From the NCBI RefSeq assembly GCF_900168115.1, contig NZ_FUZC01000001.1:124001-188000 (forward strand): DNA of 64,000 nt. The letters are read 5' to 3'. A program made the translations under genes and the position numbers. Positions 48,532 through 57,929 of this stretch are shown here, one piece after another. The DNA comes from Salegentibacter salinarum. Lineage in GTDB: Bacteria; Bacteroidota; Bacteroidia; Flavobacteriales; Flavobacteriaceae. The notes beneath the pieces are model-generated. The model did no database searches, was not told the origin of the DNA, and worked only from the letters and a program-made list of their open reading frames with translations. Position 1 is the stretch's first letter. Each line of letters begins with the position of its first letter.

Positions 48532-50208
48532 CTATTCTTCCATTTGTTTAACTAATTCTACATCTATATAATACTTGTGTTCTATTCTCCATGGGGTAAA
48601 AAGATATTGGCTCCTGTTTTGAACATCCACACTTTGCCACTCTGTAGATGGAATAATTTTAATTCGTTCCTGCGTACCTTTTAGAACTAATGGTAGATTG
48701 AAACCCTCTAAACAGTTCGTATACCTGTAAAACATTTTATTATTGGGAGCATCTACATAGAGTTGTAAGACGGGGATATCAGTGGTCGTTAAATATTGGT
48801 CAAAAACTTTAGAATAATCGTAGCCCGATTTTTCAGAAATGTAGCGTTGAATTTCTATTCCATCTACGGTTTTATTATGAAAAGTCATATTCAAACCTGT
48901 GAGGATATTTTTGAAGAGTTTGTCATCATCCATACTATGTCTTATGCTATGAAGCATATTCCCACCTTTTGGATACATATCACCACTCCCTTTTGCATTT
49001 ACACCATACGAAGGAATAATCGGTTCCTTATTTTGGATACCGCTCCTGGTTCCATAATTATAATCATTAGCGGCTTCCTCTCCGTAAACGTAATCCATAA
49101 ATAACGTTTCACTATAATTGGTAAAACTTTCATGGATGTACATATCGGCCAGATCGTTTGTGGTAATATTATTCCCAAACCATTCGTGTCCACTTTCATG
49201 TATAATAATAAAGTCCCAGGTTAATCCAAGTCCTGTACCGGAGCCGTCATTTCCTCTGTATCCTCCTGAATAATAATTCCCGTAAGAGATATTGGATTGA
49301 TGTTCCATGCCTGTGTTTGAGGTTTCCACAAGCTTAAAACCATCTTCATAAAAGGGATAGGGCCCAAACCAATATTCGAAGGCATCAAGCATATTATGCA
49401 CCTCCCTAGGCATATAACTTTTGGCTTTCTCCAAATTGTAATCCAGGACCCAGTAATTTAAATCTAAATCTCCCTGTATACCTTTATATACTTCAGCGAA
49501 ATTCTCATAATGTCCTATATACGGTATTATGGTATAATTACTAATGGGGTTCTCTACTCCCCACTTATAGGAAATTGTACCATCATTATGTTCAGTTTTA
49601 TCTAACATGCGACCATTGGCAATGGCCATTAATTCTCCAGGCACACGCATAGTCAGCGATGCACCTCTATCCGGCTCATCACTTTGGTGGTCTTTATTTG
49701 GATACCATATAGATGCCCCAAGCCCCTGGCAGGTCACCGTCATCCAAGGTCTTCCTTTTTCATCTTCTGTAAATGTCCAGCCACCGTCCCATGGGGGACG
49801 TATGGCTTCATGGGGTTTACCGCTGAAATATATTTTCACCTCATGTTCAGATCCCATCCTTTGAGAAGGGGTTTTAACCTGGTAGACATTTCCTTGCCGG
49901 GTAAAAGCCAATGCTTGTTTTTTATCGTGAATAATACTATCAATTACCAAAGGTTTTTGCAGATCAATCTGCATTAGGTTGGGATGGTTTTCCTGGACTA
50001 CCTGATAGGTTATTTTATTAAAGCCAGAAGTATATTTATTCTCAAAAGAGGGTGTAACCTCGATATCGTATCTCAGCACGTCCCACCAGGCTCTTTCGGG
50101 GGTGATACTACCTCGCAGTGTATCGGCACGGGTAAATTGTTTATCCTGTCCTAGCATTTGAAATGAAAAAAAGACAATAAGAATAAAAACGATAGAATTA
50201 TGCTTCAT
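48532..50208 (-). CDS. M1 family aminopeptidase, secreted
   Basis: 558 residues with a signal peptide (VFILIVFFSFQMLGQ). The zinc motif is complete: H337-E338-S-G-H341 and E360 eighteen residues on, and the GAMEN-like exopeptidase motif appears as NTGMEHQS. It is shorter than classical M1 enzymes (about 850), lacking the C-terminal helical domain. It should cleave N-terminal residues from peptides in the periplasm. It is the first gene of the leftward unit M1, M24, GH2, S9; the 665-base gap upstream holds its promoter region and a dispersed repeat. Confidence 0.9.
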   Translation of the reverse strand: MKHNSIVFILIVFFSFQMLGQDKQFTRADTLRGSITPERAWWDVLRYDIEVTPSFENKYTSGFNKITYQVVQENHPNLMQIDLQKPLVIDSIIHDKKQALAFTRQGNVYQVKTPSQRMGSEHEVKIYFSGKPHEAIRPPWDGGWTFTEDEKGRPWMTVTCQGLGASIWYPNKDHQSDEPDRGASLTMRVPGELMAIANGRMLDKTEHNDGTISYKWGVENPISNYTIIPYIGHYENFAEVYKGIQGDLDLNYWVLDYNLEKAKSYMPREVHNMLDAFEYWFGPYPFYEDGFKLVETSNTGMEHQSNISYGNYYSGGYRGNDGSGTGLGLTWDFIIIHESGHEWFGNNITTNDLADMYIHESFTNYSETLFMDYVYGEEAANDYNYGTRSGIQNKEPIIPSYGVNAKGSGDMYPKGGNMLHSIRHSMDDDKLFKNILTGLNMTFHNKTVDGIEIQRYISEKSGYDYSKVFDQYLTTTDIPVLQLYVDAPNNKMFYRYTNCLEGFNLPLVLKGTQERIKIIPSTEWQSVDVQNRSQYLFTPWRIEHKYYIDVELVKQMEE

Positions 50209-50873
50209 TAAATTGATTTAAGAGAGGTATATGATCAAAGCAATAAATTTGTAAATTCTTGCTCACTTCAACAACTTTACATCCATTCTTGAGTAATATA
50301 GTATCAAAGATGGATAATGTTATATAGGTTCGGGGTAAAAAAAATCATAAACATCGGGTTTCCTTAAATGTATACCCTTGAATCACGAACCAAAGTTTAT
50401 TCTTATACCTTGATATTCTAAAAAACTTGGTTTCCAAAAACATAGAAAGTATATGCTCTCTATTCAATATTTCCAGATGAAGGACAAAAAATAATTATAT
50501 AATTTTTTGATCATATAAGAATTTGATGGGAGTAACCAAATATTAAATTATCACAAATTCAAGCCTGTTTATGCGGCTACCAGGCCATTTGACGCAAATT
50601 CCTACAAAACCCAAACTGAAAAAAATTTTAAAGCACTAAAAATAATGCTTTAAAAAATGTAACTCCGCTTTACCCGGCATCCTCTTGCTACTCATTTTTG
50701 CTCGTCCTACATCGCAAAATGCAAGTATTAAGAAATAATAATTTCACAATACCAAAGAGGGGATCTGTGTTGATTAGGCCTGTAGGTCGAAAAATCCTGA
50801 GATAATTAAAACAAATATTATGTAACAAAAAGTAAGCGTTTATTACTTATATCCTCAAAATGTATTTTTAGCG
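50209..50873. other. Intergenic region with a dispersed repeat
   Basis: 665 bases without a gene. It contains the promoter region of the M1 operon, repeat copy 1 (50554-50645), a hairpin AAAGCA/TGCTTT at about 50630-50652 and a near-dyad CATTTTTGC/GCAAAATG at about 50692-50721. Confidence 0.5.
50554..50645. repeat. Dispersed repeat, copy 1
   Basis: About 90 bases from CAAATTCAAGCCTGTTTATGC to CACTAAAAAT. The same string, with scattered changes, occurs in the same orientation at 57287-57376. The longest shared blocks include CAAATTCAAGCCTGTTTATG and TTACAAAACCCAA-like sequence. Confidence 0.8.
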
Positions 50874-51083
50874 ATGTATAAGATTAATGGAACCCCGCTC
50901 CTTGTTATAGGGATGATGCTTACAGCACTTGGATCCACTATTCTATCTGACCATACATTTTTACAATACATAGCCCTATTCCTGGGATTAATATTTTCCA
51001 TTTTTAGTGTTTTTCTATCCGATAAGGTGAAAAAAGCAGAAATGGAAAAAGCGAAGATTCATTTAACTACCGGGAAAAATTAA
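50874..51083 (+). CDS. Small two-segment membrane protein
   Basis: 69 residues with two hydrophobic segments (LLVIGMMLTALGSTIL and YIALFLGLIFSIFSVFL) and a basic C-terminal tail (KVKKAEMEKAKI). No family recognised. It is followed after 77 bases by a lipoprotein gene on the same strand. Probably real, because of its membrane-protein-like composition. Confidence 0.5.
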   Translation: MYKINGTPLLVIGMMLTALGSTILSDHTFLQYIALFLGLIFSIFSVFLSDKVKKAEMEKAKIHLTTGKN

Positions 51084-51160
51084 ATCAATGTTTCGTTCCA
51101 TTTTTATAAATCAACTCATAATTCTCACCACCCGATTTTTCACAACTAAATTCCAGTCCA

Positions 51161-52483
51161 ATGCATAAAAATATTTCTCTGTCTTTACTTCTTGTGGTTA
51201 CCGTTTTATTGTCTTCCTGTCAAAAAGATGACACTATTCCTCAAACCGATTATTCTATAGAATCCGATACTTCTTTTGAGGTAATAAGCCAGCATTCCAA
51301 TGGATGGATCAAAGAAGCCCAGTATAATAATATTCATTTAGAGGAAACTGTGCCTCAAAATGAATTTGAATATTATGAAAACGGTTATATAAAATCGGCG
51401 AAAGTATATTCCAGCTATCCGCAACAACATTTATATATGGAAGTAAACCGCAGCGAAGACAATAAGCCCCTCGGGTCTAAATACTACACTCCTGAAGGAG
51501 ATGTTTGGTTTGAAACTGTATATCAAAGTGGGCTGCCTTCAACAAAGAAGGTTTATAGCCAAAAAGGAACTGCTGTGCATTCCTACACCGATGGTGAATT
51601 GGCTACTGTGGAATTTACTTCGGCCGATAATAGCGCAACCAGTACTACTGTTTATAACAGGACCGCAGGAACCAAGAAGGTTACTATCGTCCAGGATGGA
51701 GAAACCGTACTGGAAGAGGAATATAGTAACCTGGAAAATTTTGGTAACGGAATCTTGACGGGTAACCGGGCGCCAATGGCAAACCCATTTGTTGATACCG
51801 AAGGATATTATCGTCAAATACGTTCATCTTTTTTTACCAGCACTATTTGGGAAAACAATGCAGATCCTATTGAATACCTGAAACCTTACCGAAACTATTA
51901 CGGATACCACATTCCTGGTGGGGCTGAATTCGTGCCAAAATTTGCAACGGAATTTGCTGTAAGCTCAGAAGTATACCAGTCGATTATTGAGCAATATCCC
52001 GTTACCGAAGATGAAGCTTTAGTTTTAAGCTACCAGAACACTGAAGGTAGTGGCAGCTTTCTACCTCCTTTTGAAGAAAGACAGGCACTGGATAAGGAAA
52101 TGGAAGAAAACCCCTCCCTTTTTGAATTGAAGTACGGAAATGAATACATCGAAGAAATACATTACGGGAAAAACATTTTTGTAATTGGGGCCTTACGTAA
52201 CATGCCTACTAATGACAAAGCAGCTACAGAAATAAAAGATATTGCCCGAAAGCATATGAATGGATTGATAGACGGGGAGAACCAACTGAGCAACGAAGAA
52301 GCGGAAATATTGGATAAAGTATGGTTTGAAGTTAAGTTTTTCTCTACCCTTAAAATGCATCGTAATGGAGTGGTAATAAATTCTAATGCAGATTACAACA
52401 AAGCTGTGCAAGAAGTTATGGATGCAGAATCATCTATAATTCAGTTGGAATACATCCCGTTTGATCATATGATTTCCGATTAA
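51161..52483 (+). CDS. Lipoprotein with YwqK/MORN-like repeats
   Basis: 440 residues with a lipoprotein signal (LLLVVTVLLSSCQKDD). Residues about 50-170 contain repeated short strands of the form YYENGYIKSAKVY and YYTPEGDVWFETVY, reminiscent of antitoxin YwqK/MORN-type repeats. The C-terminal half (from about 190) is mixed alpha/beta with no motif I recognise. It is anchored in the membrane. It is a single gene with a good terminator after it. Function unknown. Confidence 0.7.
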   Translation: MHKNISLSLLLVVTVLLSSCQKDDTIPQTDYSIESDTSFEVISQHSNGWIKEAQYNNIHLEETVPQNEFEYYENGYIKSAKVYSSYPQQHLYMEVNRSEDNKPLGSKYYTPEGDVWFETVYQSGLPSTKKVYSQKGTAVHSYTDGELATVEFTSADNSATSTTVYNRTAGTKKVTIVQDGETVLEEEYSNLENFGNGILTGNRAPMANPFVDTEGYYRQIRSSFFTSTIWENNADPIEYLKPYRNYYGYHIPGGAEFVPKFATEFAVSSEVYQSIIEQYPVTEDEALVLSYQNTEGSGSFLPPFEERQALDKEMEENPSLFELKYGNEYIEEIHYGKNIFVIGALRNMPTNDKAATEIKDIARKHMNGLIDGENQLSNEEAEILDKVWFEVKFFSTLKMHRNGVVINSNADYNKAVQEVMDAESSIIQLEYIPFDHMISD

Positions 52484-52508
52484 TTTTAAATTTGATTAGC
52501 TTAAGATG

Positions 52509-52538
52509 AAAGTCACTCTACAAAGGGGTGGCTTTTTT
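52509..52538 (+). terminator. Terminator after the lipoprotein gene
   Basis: AAAGTCACTC (52509-52518) pairs with GGGTGGCTTT allowing G-T pairs, and six T follow. Confidence 0.65.
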
Positions 52539-52646
52539 ATTAGATTATAACTTAGGGTTTTATAAGCATTTAACTGTATAGAATAGATTCTATTGACTAT
52601 GTAGATAGTATCTAAAACTATCGTCTTTATTGTGAAAACCATAAGT

Positions 52647-53432
52647 ATGAAAGCATCTATAATATTTATTCTTATTTCATTTCAGGCAACATTCCTATTG
52701 GCACAGGACAGGAACTATTCAGAATGGTATTTACAACGAGAAGACGTTGAAATTTATGTAAAAGAAATCGGATCAGGAAAAAATAAATTAATTGTAATCC
52801 ACGGTGGAGATGGTGCCAATCAAGATTATATGATGGACGCCATAAAAGGTTTAGATAACAAATTTCATTTTGTTTTATATGACTAAAGAGGGTCCTTATT
52901 ATCCCAGACCAATAAAGAAAACCTTAGCTTTCAAAAAATATGAATGACTTGTTTTGAGTTAACCAAAGCATTGAAATTGGAAAAGGTCAAACTTTCTTGC
53001 CATTCCATGGGAACCTTGATTGGGATGGAGTTCACAAAACAACATCCTGATTTAGTAACCAACTTAGTCCTGGCAGGAGCACTTAGTCCAAAATCTAATA
53101 GTTTATAGAGCGTTTTTTCCGATCGGTACAATAGCCAAATTAATTTTCTCTCCAACAGAGAGGAAGTACTGAATAACATCCAATACTATAAAGACGAGGG
53201 AGTAGATAGTCTAAAATCTATTCATGATATTGAAAAATCAAGGTTGTCTCACAAAGAGCTAACGGAGTATTGGAGGTTAAAATTTGCAGCTGTTAATATC
53301 TATGACATAAAGAAATACAACCTGGTAAAAGGCGGCAGAGCCTATTATAATCCAGATGCTTCAATAATATCAGAGAATACTTCCATCATCAGGAAAAACC
53401 TTGGATTTCAAACATTTTTTGCCATCCGATAG
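52647..53432 (+). pseudogene. Alpha/beta hydrolase (proline-iminopeptidase-like) pseudogene
   Basis: A signal-peptide-bearing N-terminus (IIFILISFQATFLLAQ) runs through IVIHGGDGANQDYM and VLYD, where a TAA replaces the Gln of a YDQRGS motif (52883). The frame then breaks again near 52940. The nucleophile region reads SCHSMGTLIG and is followed by LVLAGALSPKSNSL and another stop. The C-terminal fragment reaches a TAG at 53432. Several independent lesions make this a dead gene. The intact parent would be a secreted serine hydrolase of the prolyl-aminopeptidase-like group, a possible former partner of the peptidase set. Confidence 0.8.
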
Positions 53433-53550
53433 GCGTCTCTCCTTTTTTGCAAAGGTCAAGACATCCTGAAATTAATTAGCCCTAATCTTTTATATAGCCT
53501 TATTAGAACAAATGAGTGCCCACACCGTTGTACAGTGAACGAAATGCATC

Positions 53551-53576
53551 TTACGAGTGTATACGCACCCTCGTAA
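53551..53576. terminator. Hairpin downstream of the hydrolase pseudogene
   Basis: TTACGAG (53551-53557) pairs with CTCGTAA (53570-53576). No T tail, so weak or decayed. The surrounding 53441-53697 region is AT-rich with no other feature. Confidence 0.3.
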
Positions 53577-53697
53577 AATACTTCTAGTTCTAGAATTTAT
53601 GAATTTTGAATTTATCCCAGTTAAAATTCTTGTAAAAAAGTATTTTAGCTTTTAAATCAGTCATTAACTGTAATTTCTAAACTGAACTTAGCAATCC

Positions 53698-54258
53698 ATG
53701 AATATTGAGCAAATACTCGCCAAAGTATATCCACTTTCGGAGCCCTCCCGACTTACACTCACAAAGAAAATTGTTAAAGTAAGTTTTCCCAAATATCACA
53801 GAATTTTACTAGCGGACAGGATTGAAAAACAAATCTATTTTATCAAAAAAGGAATTGCAAGAACTTTCTTTCTTATTGATGGCAATGAAATTACATTTTC
53901 ATTTGGAAAAGAAGGGGATACAATTATTTCAATGGAAAGTTATATAGCTAACCAAAAAGGTTACGAAAATATCGAACTGCTAGAAGACTGTGAACTCTAC
54001 AAATTAAATATAGAAAACTTGCAACAGCTATTTAATGAGAATATAGAAATTGCAAACTGGGGCAGAAAGTTCGCCGAATTACACCTTCTAAAAGCAGAAG
54101 AAAGACTTATGTCAAGACAGTTCGGGACGGCAACAGAAAGGTATAAAGAACTTTTAAAAAACTATCCACACTTAATTCAAAGGGTTCAGCTAAAGCACAT
54201 CGCTTCGTATTTAGGTGTAACGCAGGTCAGTTTAAGTCGCATAAGAGCAACTATATAA
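53698..54258 (+). CDS. Crp/Fnr-family transcriptional regulator
   Basis: 186 residues. The N-terminal about 115 residues form a cyclic-nucleotide-binding-like beta roll (GIARTFFLIDGNEITFSFGK, GDTIISMESYI) and the C-terminus about 150-186 has a helix-turn-helix (HIASYLGVTQVSLSRIRATI). It lacks the four-Cys cluster of FNR and is short for Crp. Bacteroidota have many such proteins controlling nearby genes. The two GNAT genes follow on the same strand after 75 bases. The effector is unknown. Confidence 0.9.
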   Translation: MNIEQILAKVYPLSEPSRLTLTKKIVKVSFPKYHRILLADRIEKQIYFIKKGIARTFFLIDGNEITFSFGKEGDTIISMESYIANQKGYENIELLEDCELYKLNIENLQQLFNENIEIANWGRKFAELHLLKAEERLMSRQFGTATERYKELLKNYPHLIQRVQLKHIASYLGVTQVSLSRIRATI

Positions 54259-54332
54259 TACACCTCATTTTTTATCATTTGTAAAATTTTTTCTTGAAGT
54301 TGATTCAGACCTTTGTCTAAAATCCAGAAAAA

Positions 54333-54758
54333 ATGAACACGATAATCAGAAAAGCTGTGAAAAAAGACAGTGAAAAAATTTGGGAGCTAATGAAGGAGTT
54401 AGCCATTTTCGAAAAATATTTCGACACATTTGCTATTACATGCGACATAGTAAGGAAAAATGGGTTTGAAAAAAATCCTCCAGATTTTTATTGCTTCGTA
54501 GCCGAAGAAGGACATAATATCGCCGGGATTTTAGTTTATTATTATTTACCGTTTACAGCACAAAACAGACCTGCAATTTATATGAAAGAATTGTACGTGG
54601 ACGAAAATTATCGAGGTCAAAAAATTGGTGAAAGATTAATGTTTGCACTAAAAGAAGAAGCGATAAAAAATGATTGTGCTCAAATTAAATGGACGGTTGC
54701 GTCCTGGAACAAAAGTGGTCAAAAATTTTATGAAAGACTTGGAGCTCAAAAAAAATAA
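54333..54758 (+). CDS. GNAT acetyltransferase, frameshifted at a poly-A tract
   Basis: 141 residues of the diamine/spermidine-type GNAT fold: IRKAVKKDSEKIWELMKELA, then MKELYVDENYRGQKIGERLM (acetyl-CoA loop RGQKIG) and SWNKSGQKFYERLGA. The frame ends right after a run of eight A (54748-54755). The other frame continues with NNDWLNYEW, the usual end of such proteins, and stays open into the next GNAT gene. Either the gene lost its natural end by a one-base insertion or the run allows slippage. The cofactor site is intact, so activity is possible. Confidence 0.8.
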   Translation: MNTIIRKAVKKDSEKIWELMKELAIFEKYFDTFAITCDIVRKNGFEKNPPDFYCFVAEEGHNIAGILVYYYLPFTAQNRPAIYMKELYVDENYRGQKIGERLMFALKEEAIKNDCAQIKWTVASWNKSGQKFYERLGAQKK

Positions 54759-54798
54759 CGATTGGCTAAATTATGAATGGAACACAGAGAATAATAAA

Positions 54799-55320
54799 AT
54801 GCAATCTATAAAAATTAGAAAAGTAACAACCAACGATATAAATGAATTACAAGATATCGGAAGATTGACTTTTTCTGAAACTTTCGCTTCAGAAAATAGC
54901 GCAGAAAATATGGAGAGATATTTAGAGGACGGATTTTCACCAAAAAAACTAAAAGAAGAACTGACGGATAAAAATGCTGAATTTTATTTTGCTGAACTTA
55001 ATCAAAATGTAATTGGATATTTAAAAGTCAATACCGGGCAATCCCAAACAGAAATTAAAGACAAGAATGCACTTGAAATTGAACGGATATACGTGTTAAA
55101 AGAATTTCACGGTAAAAAAGTTGGACAATTTCTTTACGACAAAGCAATTGAATTGGCTAAAGAAAAAAATGTAGACTATGTTTGGTTGGGTGTTTGGGAA
55201 AAAAACCAAAGAGCAATTCGATTTTATGAAAAAAACGGATTTGTAATATTTGACAAGCATATCTTTAAACTTGGAAATGATGCTCAAACCGATATTCTGA
55301 TGAAACTAACCCTGAGCTAA
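54799..55320 (+). CDS. GNAT acetyltransferase
   Basis: 173 residues from ATG 54799 (the open frame reaches back into the 3' end of the previous GNAT gene). Motifs: IRKVTTNDINELQDIG, ERIYVLKEFHGKKVGQFLYD (acetyl-CoA loop HGKKVG) and WLGVWEKNQRAIRFYEKNGF. It resembles amino-group acetyltransferases of the PaiA/ribosomal-alanine kind; substrate unknown. It is 41 bases from the previous gene's stop and probably co-transcribed with it. Confidence 0.88.
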   Translation: MQSIKIRKVTTNDINELQDIGRLTFSETFASENSAENMERYLEDGFSPKKLKEELTDKNAEFYFAELNQNVIGYLKVNTGQSQTEIKDKNALEIERIYVLKEFHGKKVGQFLYDKAIELAKEKNVDYVWLGVWEKNQRAIRFYEKNGFVIFDKHIFKLGNDAQTDILMKLTLS

Positions 55321-55393
55321 AGCAGCTGACACTGTAAATAGACCCTTCTAAATCGATTTTAACTTATATGAAATTTTAAAACTATAATAAATA

Positions 55394-55735
55394 CTACTTC
55401 CCAGATATCAATTTTTTATAATTCAGCTCTGGATAATCGGTAATAATTCCATCCACATTTAATTCGATCATTTTCTGAATAGCTTCTACTTCATTAACCT
55501 TCAATGGATTAGATTCATATCCGTATTTTTAATGGATTCCAAAATATACTAAACTATAATGAGGGCTATAAATTTTAGGGTGGAAATTCAGTAAATTAAG
55601 ATTCTTATTTTGAACCACTCCCATCACCAGTTCTATAACTCTTCTGGTTCTATCTGATAGGCTCCGTATTTGTCTTCTGAACTTTTTAATTCAATAAATA
55701 AAATGTTTCGGACTCAAATTTTTCGGAACAATCAG
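55394..55735 (-). pseudogene. Glycerophosphodiester phosphodiesterase pseudogene (C-terminal remnant)
   Basis: Reading leftward, an intact tail (KMIELNVDGIITDYPELNY, ending in TAG at 55394) is typical of the C-terminus of GDPD enzymes. Upstream, in shifted frames, fragments such as SSEDKYGAYQIEPEE and ELVMGVVQNKNL are typical of the same family. Stops and frameshifts break the sequence and the N-terminal catalytic half is missing. The gene is dead. Confidence 0.75.
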
Positions 55736-55980
55736 GCTGGGTAAATTAAGTTTTCAGCAACAAATGATGAACTGATGACCACATAATGACTGGAATCGTC
55801 AGGGTCCCCGGGGTTTCGAGGGGGTGGTCATCGTTTCATAAAAATGGACCTGCTATTGAAAAAAAGGTTTAAATTCCTTATATTCTTTGATCATTAATGA
55901 CAAATTAAGGCTGCTACAGTAATAAGAAGGGTAAAAAACCAAAACTATAACAGAACTAAAATTCACTAAAATGAATGCTG

Positions 55981-56832
55981 ATGAAAACAGAAAAATTGAG
56001 TTGTGAAAAAGCTCGCGACATCTGCATCGTCAAATACCTCGCAAAGTTAGGACACTTTCCCAGCAGGACTTCGGAAGGAGAAGCATGGTTCTTAAGTCCC
56101 CTGCGGTCAGAAACCAAGGCCTCTTTCAAAGTTTCTAAAACACTTAACAGATGGTATGATTTCGGAATAGGAAAAGGAGGAAGCTTAATTGATCTGATAT
56201 GTCATATCCAAAATTGTGAAGTTAAAGAAGCCTTACTGTTTTTAGAGCAAGATATCATCTACCCCATTTATAGTCCACCAAGGAAACAACAGTCTAAAAA
56301 AGCAAAAATTCAAATTACAAGGGTAGAACCCATAGATCATCCTGCTCTGCTCTACTATTTAAAATCACGTAAAATTCCAATAAATATAGCCAGGCTCTAT
56401 TGTTACCAGGTTTGGTATGAGTGGAAAAACAAACCATATTATGCCATTGGACTCAAAAACAATTCTGGAGGCTGGGAGTTTAGAAACAAGTACTTTAAAA
56501 ATTCCAGTAGCCCAAAAACCTATACAGTTATCCGAAATGATTCCGAGCAATTGGTAATTACAGAAGGTATGTTTGACTTTCTTTCCCTGGCTACTATGGA
56601 TGAAGAATTAGTCCGCAATTCTGACAATATCATTTTAAATTCCCTGGCTTTTGTGGATCGTATTGAGCCTTTAATACCGAAATATGATAGTGTATTGCTT
56701 TACCTGGATAACGACTCCGCAGGTAAGAAAGCTGCTGCTAAGTTTTTAAGCCTTTATGATCATATCACCGATTGTAGTTATACTTATAAGGATCATGTAG
56801 ATCTAAATGAAAATTTAATGAAAATTGAATAG
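55981..56832 (+). CDS. CHC2-like/Toprim DNA primase-type protein of a mobile element
   Basis: 283 residues from ATG 55981. The N-terminal about 95 residues align to the CHC2 primase zinc-binding region (WFLSPLRSETKASFKV, NRWYDFGIGKGGSLIDLICH) but without the Cys/His set. The rest carries a Toprim-like domain with E in VITEGMFDFLSL and the DxD motif in LLYLDNDSAGKKA. Such proteins are frequent cargo of Bacteroidota conjugative and mobilisable elements, where they probably help replication. It has no partner genes here, which suggests an element remnant. Confidence 0.85.
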   Translation: MKTEKLSCEKARDICIVKYLAKLGHFPSRTSEGEAWFLSPLRSETKASFKVSKTLNRWYDFGIGKGGSLIDLICHIQNCEVKEALLFLEQDIIYPIYSPPRKQQSKKAKIQITRVEPIDHPALLYYLKSRKIPINIARLYCYQVWYEWKNKPYYAIGLKNNSGGWEFRNKYFKNSSSPKTYTVIRNDSEQLVITEGMFDFLSLATMDEELVRNSDNIILNSLAFVDRIEPLIPKYDSVLLYLDNDSAGKKAAAKFLSLYDHITDCSYTYKDHVDLNENLMKIE

Positions 56833-57286
56833 CAGCAATATTTAGAAGGTCCCATTTCTAAAAGGAACAATATATCCATTTACTTCTTTCATTTGGAGTA
56901 TTTCTTTGTATTGGTATATAAAAGGCTGTAGATCAGTAGGAATGAGGAAAGGCACGACTTTCAATTACTTCTAGAAGGTCATTAGCCTTTTGCTTAAATA
57001 AATCATTTGGTAAATGATTTCATTTTTTTGTAGCCAGAAAAACTAAAAATAAAACAGAAAAAAGATTTTTACACATAATCTATCCTGGCGTTCTAAAAAA
57101 ATGAAAGTACAGCACTCTACTATTTAAGAGGTTAGACCCGTGTTATTAAATGTTTATTTCCGTACAAAATTAAAATATTACATGGCCTATATTTCTCTAT
57201 TCTTGTTCATTATTAATGAAGAGATAATTTACGAAATATACGAGCATTTTTAAATTACTTTATACCACTCTCATACTTATATTTCG
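56833..57286. other. Intergenic region without recognised genes
   Basis: 450 AT-rich bases after the Toprim gene. I see no coding frame, hairpin with T tract or repeat I can name before the dispersed repeat at 57287. Confidence 0.4.
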
Positions 57287-57376
57287 CAAATTCAAGCCTG
57301 TTTATGCACCTTCCAGCCCATTTAACGCAAATTCTTACAAAACCCAAGTCGTGAAAAATTATAACTCACTAAAAAT
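57287..57376. repeat. Dispersed repeat, copy 2
   Basis: Second copy of the string starting CAAATTCAAGCCTGTTTATGC, in the same orientation as 50554-50645, with about one base in six changed. Together the copies bracket the decayed accessory region. Confidence 0.8.
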
Positions 57377-57548
57377 ATTTAAATATCAGAACGAAATGCT
57401 GTTTCACAATTTTAAAAATCTGTTTTAAGTCATTTACCATAATTTCAAATTCACGAGGTTCCACAATAGGCTTATTATTTTTCTTTGCATAAGCTAGATT
57501 TTCACCATTAATGTGAAAACCGTTTTTATTTCTCAACCTCGAGTATTC
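57369..57548 (-). pseudogene. Unidentified protein fragment
   Basis: A leftward open stretch of 59 codons without a start ends in TAG at 57369. It reads LRNKNGFHINGENLAYAKKN and EPREFEIMVNDLKQIF, which look like real protein. The stretch abuts the attachment-like tract. I cannot name the family; it is likely the C-terminal end of a truncated gene. Confidence 0.4.
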
Positions 57549-57663
57549 TTAAGCTTTTAAATAACACCAAAACCCCATAAACCTCACTGTTTATAAAGTT
57601 TTCTTTTATGATAGCAAAGAATATCATTTAAACGGGTATTAAAAATTTCCCCTTCGGTGACCT
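57537..57663. repeat. Attachment-like tract, copy 2 (decayed)
   Basis: CCTCGAGTA, AAATAACACCAAAAC, a degenerate terminator dyad (CATAAAC/GTTTATA), AATATCATTTAA and TTCGGTGACC follow in the same order and spacing as at 9537-9668. About three quarters of the bases agree. It lies 48 kb from copy 1 in the same orientation. Confidence 0.6.
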
Positions 57664-57830
57664 TTCTATTTATAATTAGCTGTCAAAATTGAGTATAAAC
57701 GTAATCGGCTAATATTTGAGAAAGAAATTTCAATATCCCAAGTTAAGGTTAGCTATAAAATTTTAAACATAAACAAGAGTTTGAAAAATTTTTCTATCTA
57801 AAACCCTTGCTGAGACTGACTTCATTTCAG

Positions 57831-57862
57831 AAGTAAGGATTTTCCTTACTTTTAGTAAGGAT
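57831..57862 (+). promoter_or_regulatory. Perfect 9-bp inverted repeat plus third half-site before the M57 gene
   Basis: AAGTAAGGA (57831-57839) and TCCTTACTT (57843-57851) flank three T, and AGTAAGGAT follows at 57854-57862. The set lies 68-99 bases before the metalloprotease ATG. It looks like an operator for the response regulator encoded in the same cluster; a hairpin-type terminator of an upstream transcript is the alternative. Confidence 0.5.
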
Positions 57863-57929
57863 TAATTTTCCGCTTTTTGATTCTCAAAGTTTAATTTTCA
57901 GGTCTATTAACTTTTTAATCAAACATTTT

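Noticed and set aside
48169-49977. Several rightward frames of 60-100 codons opposite the M1 and M24 genes
   Set aside because: They are antisense shadows of strongly conserved genes with complete motifs.
50692-50721. Near-dyad CATTTTTGC/GCAAAATG as a terminator
   Set aside because: It is imperfect, has a 12-base loop and no gene ends upstream of it on the plus strand.
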